This document shows, in pieces, positions 43,563 through 50,498 of a stretch of 64,000 nucleotides of DNA. This DNA comes from UBA6544 sp049601975 (GTDB lineage: Bacteria > Pseudomonadota > Alphaproteobacteria > UBA8366): assembly GCA_049601975.1 (NCBI GenBank), contig JBMYRC010000004.1, positions 1-64,000 of the forward strand, read 5' to 3'. Each line of letters starts with the position of its first letter. Position 1 is the first letter of the stretch. The notes beneath the pieces are model-generated. The model was not told the origin of the DNA and ran no database searches. It saw only the letters and a program-made list of their open reading frames with translations. Position numbers and translations under genes: made by a program.

Positions 43563-43859
43563 TTAGGGGTTCATGAGGGTAAGGTCGACACGTTCCCGGG
43601 TGACGCCGATTTCCGCCGCAACCTTGGAATACACTGCGTAATGGGGCTGGGTGCGGTGATTGTCGAGTGCTGCTTGGTCGTCATACGCTTCAAAAAAGTA
43701 GACGCAATTGGGCTCGTCATTCGGCACCAGTATGCGGAATTGTTGGCAGCCTGGCTCATCTTGCATCGAATGTTTGGCATCGTGATGCGCCGCTTCCATG
43801 AACTTATCCATGGAGCCTTCAGGGATGGTGAACTTCACCAGTATCGCGAGTGCCGTCAT
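43563..43859 (-). CDS. ABM-domain protein, putative quinol monooxygenase
   Basis: 98-residue alpha/beta-barrel monooxygenase-like protein: LAILVKFTIPEGSMDKFMEA, CQQFRILVPNDEPNCVYFFE, HRTQPHYAVYSKVAAEIGV. The His in the third helix and the pattern YFFEAYDDQAALDNH fit YgiN-type quinol monooxygenases. It starts 16 bases upstream of the GMC gene... more exactly it lies directly upstream of the GMC oxidoreductase on the same strand (stop to start gap 16 bases), so cotranscription is likely. Confidence 0.83.
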   Translation of the reverse strand: MTALAILVKFTIPEGSMDKFMEAAHHDAKHSMQDEPGCQQFRILVPNDEPNCVYFFEAYDDQAALDNHRTQPHYAVYSKVAAEIGVTRERVDLTLMNP

Positions 43860-43887
43860 GTCGATGTCTCCTCGAATTGTAATTTGT

Positions 43888-44889
43888 TTAAGATGCCAGC
43901 CGAATTTCCGAGATTCGGGAGTTGGTCAGCTCCGCGGAACTCCATAGCGATGCTTGATCTTTCGGCAGGCGGCGGCTTTCCGGCGTCATCAGCCAGAGCC
44001 GCAGCAGGAACCGGTCGCGACCCGCGTCCGCATCATCCTCGAAGGCGGTTCGGCCGTGATATGTGACATGATTGTTCAACATCTGGATGTCGCCGGGCTC
44101 GATCATGTGTTCGTAGCAAAGCTCTTCCGAGAGGTCGACCAACATATCGAGTGCTTCGGTCTGGGCGTCGGATAGGCGTGGGACTTCGGGGAACGCTTGG
44201 GCCTGGTCAATATACACGCGGGAGAGATCGCTGGTGAAGGCACTGCCCTGCATGGTGAAGACGGGAAGCATGTAATAGGGCGCGTCGGTTCCGACCTCGT
44301 CGCCGATGGAACTGCGGTAGAAATCGCCGAACAATATTTCCGCGAGGTCGGGCCGCCGTTGCAGCAATGCGTTGTAGATCGCAGTCGCGCTGACGATGCG
44401 GCTAACCCCGCCTTTCGCCGCTTTGCGCAGACAGAGAAGAGCAACCACATCGGCTCGGTCGTTGTGCCAGCTGAGCTTGCTCGGCGATTCGACGCGCGGT
44501 CCCCCCGAATCCCGCACATCCCGCATCAGCCCGGCCCCGCCGTTCTGGATAACTGCCGCGCCCATATGCGAGCCGAGACCAAGATAGAGTCGTTTCAAAT
44601 CGTCCAATTCGTAGCGATCGATCGGCATGCCACGAATCAATGTGACACCTCTGCCATGCTCTAGGCGCCGAGCGGTCTCTTTTAGGCGGTCCGCCAGGCG
44701 AGGGAGTGGAAAATCCCCTGCTGTCGTCTCCTGCCAGGGGCGGTTCAAGCGTTTTGCCGAGGCCAACTCTGCGTCGAATTCGGCGATATCATTTGCGTCG
44801 AGATGCCATATCCAGTCGCCCGAAGCCTCGAGTTCTTTGCCGGTCCAGGCGGAGGCATCGTCTATAGGCGTTCTGTTTTTCTGTGTCAT
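43888..44889 (-). CDS. TauD/TfdA-family 2-oxoglutarate dioxygenase (third of three)
   Basis: 333-residue dioxygenase of the gamma-butyrobetaine-hydroxylase-like/TauD superfamily. Iron ligands: SKLSWHNDRADVV (His-x-Asp) and MLNNHVTYHGRTAFED (distal His), with Arg of RDRFLLRLWL for 2-oxoglutarate. It differs clearly from the other two enzymes of this window (GVTLIRGMPIDRYELDDLKR region). I chose ATG 44889 with GTGAGA upstream; a GTG at 44931 is an alternative. It is the first gene of the leftward run with the ABM, GMC and VOC genes. Substrate unknown. Confidence 0.85.
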   Translation of the reverse strand: MTQKNRTPIDDASAWTGKELEASGDWIWHLDANDIAEFDAELASAKRLNRPWQETTAGDFPLPRLADRLKETARRLEHGRGVTLIRGMPIDRYELDDLKRLYLGLGSHMGAAVIQNGGAGLMRDVRDSGGPRVESPSKLSWHNDRADVVALLCLRKAAKGGVSRIVSATAIYNALLQRRPDLAEILFGDFYRSSIGDEVGTDAPYYMLPVFTMQGSAFTSDLSRVYIDQAQAFPEVPRLSDAQTEALDMLVDLSEELCYEHMIEPGDIQMLNNHVTYHGRTAFEDDADAGRDRFLLRLWLMTPESRRLPKDQASLWSSAELTNSRISEIRLAS

Positions 44890-44963
44890 CGCTGTTTGTC
44901 TCACTGCGGTGCTCTCAATATAAACTAACACAAGCAGAAGAAGTGGCGAGCGGGATGAAGTAG

Positions 44964-45524
44964 ATGGACGCGAAAATAGACGAAATTATTGAGTTTTGGT
45001 TCGGACCGGTGCCCGGTGAGAAACGCGATATCTGGCTTGAACGCAGCAATGAATACGATGCGGAACTCCGAACCCGCTTCGGCGACGTGCATGACCGCGC
45101 CTCGCCAGGTGAATGCGATCATTGGACCGAGACGCCGAAGGGTATCATGGCTTTAATCGTGTTGTTGGATCAATTTTCCCGCAACCTTTACCGGGGCGAC
45201 GCCTGCGCCTTCGCGACTGATGCCAAGGCGTTGGAGATTGCCGACGTCGCGATTGAAAATGGTTCGGATCGGAAATTCACCGAGGCCGAGCAGATATTCT
45301 TCTATTTGCCGCATGAACACAGCGAAGATTTGGAAATCCAAAAGCGCTCTGTCAATATGTTCTCCCAAACGAAGGAATGGGGCACGGAATACGCGGACGC
45401 CCATCTTCGCATAATCGAACGCTTCGGGCGCTTTCCGCACCGGAATGCAGTTCTGGGGCGAGTGAATACGCCCGAGGAAGAAGAGTACTTGGCACAGCCG
45501 CGCGAAGGGTTTGAGGCAGGTTGA
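44964..45524 (+). CDS. DUF924-family protein
   Basis: 186-residue soluble protein with the family hallmarks: IIEFWFGPVPGEKRDIW at the start, LDQFSRNLYRGDACAFATDA with the conserved NxxRG, FFYLPHEHSEDLEIQKRSV and HLRIIERFGRFPHRNAVLGR. The family is all-helical, TPR-like, and of unknown function. It is divergent from the TauD-like gene at 43888 and precedes trmJ by 40 bases on the same strand. Confidence 0.9.
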   Translation: MDAKIDEIIEFWFGPVPGEKRDIWLERSNEYDAELRTRFGDVHDRASPGECDHWTETPKGIMALIVLLDQFSRNLYRGDACAFATDAKALEIADVAIENGSDRKFTEAEQIFFYLPHEHSEDLEIQKRSVNMFSQTKEWGTEYADAHLRIIERFGRFPHRNAVLGRVNTPEEEEYLAQPREGFEAG

Positions 45525-45564
45525 TGCGTGACCGGAGCGAGATAAAGCGTTAAGACCCCGCACC

Positions 45565-46350
45565 ATGGCTGGAACAGATAAAACACAAACTTCCATTACA
45601 GGCGGTCCCGCCGTCATTTTGGTTGAACCGCAGCTCGGCGAGAATATCGGCTTTGCGGCCCGGGCGATGATGAATGGCGGGTTGTCGGACCTGCGGATCG
45701 TCAATCCGCGCGACGGGTGGCCAAATTCACGTGCAATAGCTGCCGCGTCCGGAGCGGGCGAGATTATCGAGGCAGCGCGGGTGTTCGAGAGCACTGGTGA
45801 TGCCACTGCTGGCTTGAAGCGGGTCTTCGCCATGACAGCGCGGCCTCGCGATATGATCATCACCGTTGCAACACCGCGTAATGCAGCCGCCGAAATGCGT
45901 TCTCTCGTCGTGGGAGGCGTCGACATCGGAGTTCTTTTCGGCCCCGAGCGCAAAGGTTTGCAGAATGACGATATCGCGCTGGCCGATACGGTGGTGCAGG
46001 CGCCGCTAAATCCCGCCCATAGTTCCATGAATCTAGGTCACGCGGTCATGGTCATGGCCTATGAGTGGTTTCAGAGCGGTGACGATACCGCCGAGCGGGT
46101 GCTGAAATTGGGACGCACTGACCTCGCCACCAAGGACGAGTTGATGCGGTTCTTCGAACGCTTGGAAGCAGAACTGGATGCGTGTGGATTCTTTCATGTC
46201 GCGGAGAAACGCCCGATCATGGTGCGCAAGATCCGAAATATATTTCAGCGCGCAGGTATGGCGGAAGAAGAAGTCCGCACTTTGCATGGGATTCTCTCTG
46301 GTTTGGTGCGTCGTCCGCATGCTTCGGACGGGGGTGAATCAAGCGATTGA
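45565..46350 (+). CDS. trmJ: tRNA (cytidine/uridine-2'-O-)-methyltransferase
   Basis: SPOUT-class methyltransferase of 261 residues, methylates the ribose of position 32 in the anticodon loop. Seen: VILVEPQLGENIGFAARAMM, DLRIVNPRDGWPNSRA, VLFGPERKGLQNDDIALAD and LNPAHSSMNLGHAVMVMAYE, which form the trefoil-knot SAM site; a C-terminal extension with FERLEAELDACGFFHVAEKR as in TrmJ. The promoter of rpsD begins inside its last codons, so rpsD does not depend on trmJ transcription. Confidence 0.92.
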   Translation: MAGTDKTQTSITGGPAVILVEPQLGENIGFAARAMMNGGLSDLRIVNPRDGWPNSRAIAAASGAGEIIEAARVFESTGDATAGLKRVFAMTARPRDMIITVATPRNAAAEMRSLVVGGVDIGVLFGPERKGLQNDDIALADTVVQAPLNPAHSSMNLGHAVMVMAYEWFQSGDDTAERVLKLGRTDLATKDELMRFFERLEAELDACGFFHVAEKRPIMVRKIRNIFQRAGMAEEEVRTLHGILSGLVRRPHASDGGESSD

Positions 46351-46374
46351 CAACAGCCAGGGTATCCCTATACT
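46347..46374 (+). promoter_or_regulatory. Sigma-70-type promoter for rpsD
   Basis: TTGACA (46347-46352) and TATACT (46369-46374), 16-base spacer, with the -35 box overlapping the trmJ stop codon and rpsD starting 111 bases downstream. The boxes match the consensus at six and five positions. Confidence 0.7.
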
Positions 46375-46484
46375 CCACGCCGCTCCTGGGAATGTGGGTC
46401 GTGGAACCCCGCTGCACGCCGAGTTTTGGCGCGTTAGACTACCGGGACAAAAATAACGCCGGGCAAACCCAGGGAAATTTAGAA

Positions 46485-47099
46485 ATGTCGAAGCGACTGA
46501 AGTCGAAGTATAAGATCAATCGCCGCCTCCGCTGTAATTTGTGGGGTCGGCCTAAAAGTCCGTTTAACCGCCGTGAATACGGTCCGGGTCAGCATGGCCA
46601 GCGCCGCCGCAAGCCTTCTGATTACAGCATCCAGCTGCAGGCAAAACAGCGCCTGAAGGGCTATTATGGCAGTATCGGCGAGAAGAAATTCCACCGCTAT
46701 TATGAAGACGCGGAGCGCCGCAAAGGTGACACCAGTGAGAACTTGATCGAGCTGTTGGAGCGTCGTTTGGATGCGGTCGTCTATCGGGCGAAGTTCGTGC
46801 CCACCGTGTTCGCCGCGCGTCAATTCGTCAATCACGGTCATGTCCTCGTAAATGGTAAACGGGTAAATATCCCGTCATACCAAATGAACGAGGGCGATGT
46901 GGTCGAGGTCAAAGACAAGAGTAAGGCGATGGCCTTGGTGCTTGAAGCAATGGCGTCAACCGAGCGCGAAGTGCCGGAATACATTTCCGTCGACGAGCGT
47001 AAAATGGCGGCGACCTTCGTTCGTCCTCCAAAGCTTGAAGATGTACCTTACCCGGTACAGATGGAACCTAACCTCGTGATCGAGTTCTATTCCCGTTAA
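46485..47099 (+). CDS. rpsD: 30S ribosomal protein S4
   Basis: Primary 16S rRNA-binding protein, 204 residues, the usual length. Start SKRLKSKYKINRRLRCNLWG at 46485 with CAGGGA upstream; the longer frame from 46347 runs into trmJ and has no S4 similarity. S4 domain: LLERRLDAVVYRAKFVPT, ARQFVNHGHVLVNGKRVNI. The alphaproteobacterial type lacks the CxxC zinc pair of some S4 proteins. A strong intrinsic terminator follows at 47126. As in other bacteria S4 may control its own operon, but I see no leader structure. Confidence 0.98.
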   Translation: MSKRLKSKYKINRRLRCNLWGRPKSPFNRREYGPGQHGQRRRKPSDYSIQLQAKQRLKGYYGSIGEKKFHRYYEDAERRKGDTSENLIELLERRLDAVVYRAKFVPTVFAARQFVNHGHVLVNGKRVNIPSYQMNEGDVVEVKDKSKAMALVLEAMASTEREVPEYISVDERKMAATFVRPPKLEDVPYPVQMEPNLVIEFYSR

Positions 47100-47125
47100 A
47101 TTTTCCGGTTGGGAGAATAGTTAGT

Positions 47126-47153
47126 AAAAGGCGTCTCTTTTGGGGCGCCTTTT
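47126..47153 (+). terminator. Intrinsic terminator of rpsD
   Basis: Stem AAAAGGCGTCTC (47126-47137) with GGGGCGCCTTTT (47142-47153), twelve pairs including two G-U, loop TTTT. It begins 26 bases after the rpsD stop and ends in a T-run. Confidence 0.88.
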
Positions 47154-47255
47154 AGCATTTGTTTACGGAATCTTAAAATTTACGGCGTTTAATTGCTTTA
47201 GAGATGCTCTTTTAAGGCGTTTTGGATGCCTTTGATTTCTTAGGGAGATAAATAA

Positions 47256-47650
47256 ATGTATACGAGCGAAACGCTGGGCGGGCGGGAGCGTCGTAAGCAC
47301 CGTTGATTTCAATTGCGCAAAGGAGTTCGGATCATTGCGCCCGACGTTACCTTTGGGGGTACATTGATAGATATTTCTTTAGGGGCGCTGCTATTGAATA
47401 TCGTGAGCAGCTTGAGAACAATCAGTCCTTCGACGTCGATATCGACGAACTCGGTATTTATTCCGCGAACTTGGTACGCCGTATAGATGAGAATGTGATC
47501 GCAATCCAATTCTCCATCAACGAAGCACTTGCCGTTCGTTTGGCCGCACGCATTGCGGTGGCGTATTACGAACAGCAGAATTCGATTGGCGATGGCTATG
47601 ACCTCGAAGAGATTGAAGTTCTTTCGGTCGAAAGTGTCGAATGCGCCTAA
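47256..47650 (+). pseudogene. PilZ-domain protein, broken (first of a tandem pair)
   Basis: ATG at 47256 with TAGGGAGA upstream opens MYTSETLGGRERRKHR and hits TGA (47304-47306) exactly where PilZ proteins carry RR followed by FQLRKGVRII, which indeed continues in frame (a CGA to TGA change fits). The next conserved motif LIDISLGAL matches (D/N)xSxxG. A frameshift around 47395 then moves the frame to ENNQSFDVDIDELGIYSANL and VVRRID-type sequence RRIDENVIAIQFSINEALAV. Original function: binding of cyclic di-GMP. TGA read as Sec is unlikely, as the position is a basic residue in the family. Confidence 0.75.
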
Positions 47651-47764
47651 AGTGCGCGTTTCACGGCTTGCTTACCTTTTGTTAACCATACGGGGGCAGA
47701 TTCATGGAAGCGTGAGTTTTCACTGGGGGAATCCTCTTGGTGATGTTGACGAGAAGAGGTGGAG

Positions 47765-48141
47765 ATGGATAACGCCGAGGAACAAAATGGTCGCGAGCGA
47801 CGTCAGCATGAACGCTTCATCTTTCGAAAGCGCGTCGAAGTTTCAACGGCGACCAAGACTTATGATGGCATTCTGCGCGATATTCGGTCGGCGGAGCGGC
47901 AATACAGGTCAGAGGGCCTCTCTACGAAGCAAATATCATTACAGTCGATATTAACGATTTGAGTGAATTTGACGGGCAGGTGTTACTGTCTCTGAACGAA
48001 GATATGGTCGCGGTTGAATTCGAGGTGACCGAGCAGCAAACCGTAGATTTGGCAGCGAAGCTCGTCGGCATCTATTATGGGGCGGAAGCTGAAACACCCA
48101 AAGACTCTAACGAAATCGAAAAATTTAAACTAACGCCATAA
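47765..48141 (+). pseudogene. PilZ-domain protein with one-base frameshift (second of a tandem pair)
   Basis: ATG at 47765 (AAGAGGTGGAG upstream) opens RERRQHERFIFRKRVEV with the RxxxR motif of PilZ. At about 47882 the frame slips: ILRDI should be followed by SVGGAAIQVRGPLYEANIIT, found in another frame; one missing T in ATATT(T)CGG restores the motif DISVGG. The rest (INDLSEFDGQVLLSLNEDMV and QQTVDLAAKLVGIYYG) runs to TAA at 48141. Except for the single base the protein looks intact, so a sequencing error or very recent loss are both possible. Confidence 0.72.
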
Positions 48142-48245
48142 ACCTTCGCTTTACAATCCGACCAATCTCGAGCAAATCAATCATGGGGGATGGGTTTCCG
48201 GGCACGGAGTTTGTGTAGCCGCTGAACTAAACGCGAGGATCCGAA

Positions 48246-48569
48246 ATGGCTGTTTCCGATATCGATATACTGCGCTTCAAGCGCGAAATGGATCAAGCGA
48301 TCGCAGTTGCGAACCGTGAAATCATCCATCCCTTAATTCCGGATGTTAATCGCGATTCCGTCTTGCCGCTGGCGCTTTCCGTCGCCCGGTTGCGGGGGCA
48401 GTATTTACAAGCCGCTTTCGATATCGCCGCGAAAGACCTCGGTGATGCACCGGATCAGAATAAAATCGACGAATTGCGCCATCATCGCGAAATGTACGAA
48501 GAGGGACGTCTCGCCTTTGATGCATTAATGCACGCGATCGAACGCGGCTACGTCGATTTGTCGGAATAG
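48246..48569 (+). CDS. Hypothetical helical protein
   Basis: 107 residues, soluble, mostly helical, no recognisable domain: DILRFKREMDQAIAVANREI, VLPLALSVARLRGQYLQAAF, LRHHREMYEEGRLAFDALMH. GAGGAT precedes the ATG. It follows the two PilZ pseudogenes and is the only intact gene of that stretch, transcribed in the same direction; a link to them is possible but unproven. Confidence 0.65.
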   Translation: MAVSDIDILRFKREMDQAIAVANREIIHPLIPDVNRDSVLPLALSVARLRGQYLQAAFDIAAKDLGDAPDQNKIDELRHHREMYEEGRLAFDALMHAIERGYVDLSE

Positions 48570-48581
48570 GTCGTCGTTTGC

Positions 48582-48983
48582 TTACTCGCCGCGCAGAAGT
48601 TTCGGATTTGCTTCTTCGCGAGTCGAGAATGCAATTTCGACGTGATTGCCGTCCGGATCATAGGCATGGACTTGCCTGATTTTGCCACCGGGGATGATCC
48701 GGGTTTCATAGTCCGAGCCGAACTTCTGCAGCTTCTTCAATGTTCCATTGATATCGTTCGCCTTGAAGGCGAAATGCTCTAGCTGCGCGTTTTTGGCCTT
48801 TGCCTGATTTTTAACTTCCACCAGGTGAATGGTCGCGCGGTTGCCGCAATAGAGCCAAGCGCCACCGAACTTAAACGCGGGGCGGTTTCCCTTTTTTAAA
48901 CCGAGCACTTTCGCATAGAAGGATGTCATTTCCTTCAGGTTGTCGGTCCGGATATTAACGTGATCAAGTGAGCTGACGGGCAT
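48582..48983 (-). CDS. VOC-family protein
   Basis: 133 residues, glyoxalase fold: SSLDHVNIRTDNLKEMTSFY with the metal His, AQLEHFAFKANDINGTLKK in the middle with a second His, and VHAYDPDGNHVEIAFSTREE with the metal Glu at the end. Complete domain with a good ribosome-binding site (AGGAGG) upstream. Substrate unknown. Confidence 0.83.
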   Translation of the reverse strand: MPVSSLDHVNIRTDNLKEMTSFYAKVLGLKKGNRPAFKFGGAWLYCGNRATIHLVEVKNQAKAKNAQLEHFAFKANDINGTLKKLQKFGSDYETRIIPGGKIRQVHAYDPDGNHVEIAFSTREEANPKLLRGE

Positions 48984-49375
48984 GGGTAAATCCTCCTATG
49001 CCTTTTAACTTGGCGCGCGCGCGGGTATCCGGCAAGCGGTTATCGCGCACCTCGTCTAAAGGTGGCGTCAGTGGTAGACGATGTCACCCTGTGCCGCAGC
49101 CTTCCACTCAGGCTGCAACGATTCAGCGATCAAGTGGTCTTCGACGGCACTTCGCGAGCTTAATTCAAGGTTTACGAGAGCGTCGAACATCGCATTCGCA
49201 TCTGTTTGATCCGAAGAACCGGCAACCTCTGCGGCCGACAATAGCGCCTTATGCAGTTTAGACTCGTAAAAGATCCTGCCCCTTCTTTGTTAAGGTCTAC
49301 ACAATCCAAACGAAATAAGGTTAACAAAATGTAGACAGGTTGGATGTGACGACGCTTACGCTTGATACGAGAAAC
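48984..49375. other. Intergenic stretch with no confident gene
   Basis: About 390 bases between two minus-strand elements. On the minus strand 49068-49289 is open for 73 codons and reads protein-like (AEVAGSSDQTDANAMFDALV, LSSRSAVEDHLIAESL), but has no ATG start near its 5' end and I recognise no family; it could be a gene remnant. The plus-strand open frame there looks spurious (very Arg/Ser rich). Confidence 0.35.
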
Positions 49376-49804
49376 TTATTGTATCTGTTTGAGGACTTTG
49401 TAGACACCATTCGCTCTCCCAAGAACCTTGTCACCTAACCGGATGTAACGGTTGGCAAAAGCCAGTTCCTTTCCAACTCAGTGGAAGTCTGTTCCAGCTG
49501 AGATCCAATCATTGAGGCGTGAGGCTCCCAAATAATTTACGGTTAAGCTTGTTGTGACCAAGGGGATTCTCGGTTCCTGACCCCATCCCGCGGATTTTCC
49601 AAGCGAGATATCCGCGAGGGTGGCAAGTAATCCACCATGCGCAGTCCCCTTATAATTGCAATGATGCGGGCATATGCGCAGCTCAATTATAGGTTTCCTG
49701 CCGTCCATGCGGAGATAGAGCGGTCCGAGACGTTTGAGAAATGGGCTGTTTTAGGAATAGGTAGTAAATCCGGCAGGCAGTTCGGGAGGCGCATGTTTGG
49801 ACTT
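49376..49804 (-). pseudogene. PaaI-like hotdog thioesterase, broken
   Basis: In one frame: PPELPAGFTTYS, TAA, NSPFLKRLGPLYLR, CPHHCNYKGTAHGGLLATLA (the HGG motif of PaaI-type thioesterases), VTTSLTVNYLGASRLNDWIS, then TGA at 49478-49480, VGKELAFANRYIRLGDKVLG and a final TAA at 49376-49378. Both stops sit inside otherwise conserved sequence, and no start codon lies upstream in frame. Original role: hydrolysis of acyl-CoA thioesters. Confidence 0.78.
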
Positions 49805-49814
49805 TCAATCGAAT

Positions 49815-49849
49815 ACGAAACGGCCGTCCCAAGGGACGGCCATCTTCGT
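49815..49849 (-). terminator. Hairpin after grxD, end of the purine-bolA-grxD operon
   Basis: Perfect arms GGCCGTCCC (49822-49830) and GGGACGGCC (49833-49841), with outer ACGAA (49815-49819) and TTCGT (49845-49849). On the minus strand it lies 21 bases past the grxD stop and is followed by GTTTCGT, a weak T-run. Confidence 0.65.
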
Positions 49850-49869
49850 TCTGCGAATGAGACGAGCCG

Positions 49870-50214
49870 TTAGGCTGCGTTTTGACCGGTCTCAATTCCC
49901 TTTTCGGAGAAATATTCGCTAAGTTCGCCATTCTCATACATCTCGCGGATAATGTCGCAGCCGCCGACGAACTCGCCTTTGACGTAAAGCTGCGGAATGG
50001 TCGGCCAATTCGCGAATTGCTTGATACCGTCACGAATTTCTGAATCTTGCAGTACGTCAATGCCTTTGAATTTCACGCCCATTAAGGTCAGCGCCTGCAC
50101 AACCGCCGCGGAAAATCCGCATTGCGGGAAAACCGGTGAGCCTTTCATGAACAGCACAACTTCGCTGGAATCGACTTCGTCTTTGATACGTTCGAAAACT
50201 GGATTATCACTCAT
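49870..50214 (-). CDS. grxD: Monothiol glutaredoxin, Grx4 type
   Basis: 114 residues. The CGFS active site is in GSPVFPQCGFSAAVVQAL, as in Grx4/Grx5 proteins that bind a bridging [2Fe-2S] cluster with glutathione and deliver it in iron-sulfur biogenesis. Other marks: FANWPTIPQLYVKGEFVGGC and DIIREMYENGEL. Start at 50214 with AGAGGACA upstream. Its neighbour bolA encodes the standard partner, with which it forms a heterocomplex; the pair follows the pur genes as in many alphaproteobacteria. Confidence 0.95.
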   Translation of the reverse strand: MSDNPVFERIKDEVDSSEVVLFMKGSPVFPQCGFSAAVVQALTLMGVKFKGIDVLQDSEIRDGIKQFANWPTIPQLYVKGEFVGGCDIIREMYENGELSEYFSEKGIETGQNAA

Positions 50215-50244
50215 TTCAATGTCCTCTTGTCCCAATCTGCCGCT

Positions 50245-50484
50245 CTAGCTGTCCTCTGGTGCGGAAGTCTGCAATGCCAGAGCGTGCAGTTCGTTGCCCA
50301 TACGTCCTTGCAGGGCAGCATACACCATTTGGTGCTGTTGCACGCGTGTCTTTCCGCTGAAGGCGGTCGAGCTGATGAAAGCCGCGTAATGGTCGCCATC
50401 GCCGCGTAAGTCGTCGATCTGGACTTCTGCGTCCGGAATCGCTTCCTTGATCATTTGCTCGATATCAACTGCGCTCATCGGCAT
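50245..50484 (-). CDS. bolA: BolA-family protein
   Basis: 79 residues: SAVDIEQMIKEAIPDAEVQI, DLRGDGDHYAAFISSTAFSG, then RVQQHQMVYAALQGRMGNEL with the conserved cluster-ligand His and the short BolA helix-loop. Partner of monothiol glutaredoxin in iron-sulfur cluster handling. Start at the ATG 50484 (MPMSAVD) with AAAGGGGAC upstream; ATG 50478 is an alternative. Gap to purL 14 bases, to grxD 30 bases. Confidence 0.93.
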   Translation of the reverse strand: MPMSAVDIEQMIKEAIPDAEVQIDDLRGDGDHYAAFISSTAFSGKTRVQQHQMVYAALQGRMGNELHALALQTSAPEDS

Positions 50485-50498
50485 GTCGATTGTCCCCT

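Noticed and set aside
45153..46028. 291-codon minus-strand open frame over DUF924 and trmJ
   Set aside because: Shadow of two well-supported genes; no domain seen.
47304..47306. In-frame TGA in the first PilZ gene as a second selenocysteine codon
   Set aside because: The position is a conserved Arg in the family, a frameshift follows, and I see no hairpin of the SECIS type right after it.
48998..49261. 87-codon plus-strand open frame downstream of nothing recognisable
   Set aside because: Very rich in Arg, Ser and Pro, no ribosome-binding site, no family; probably non-coding.
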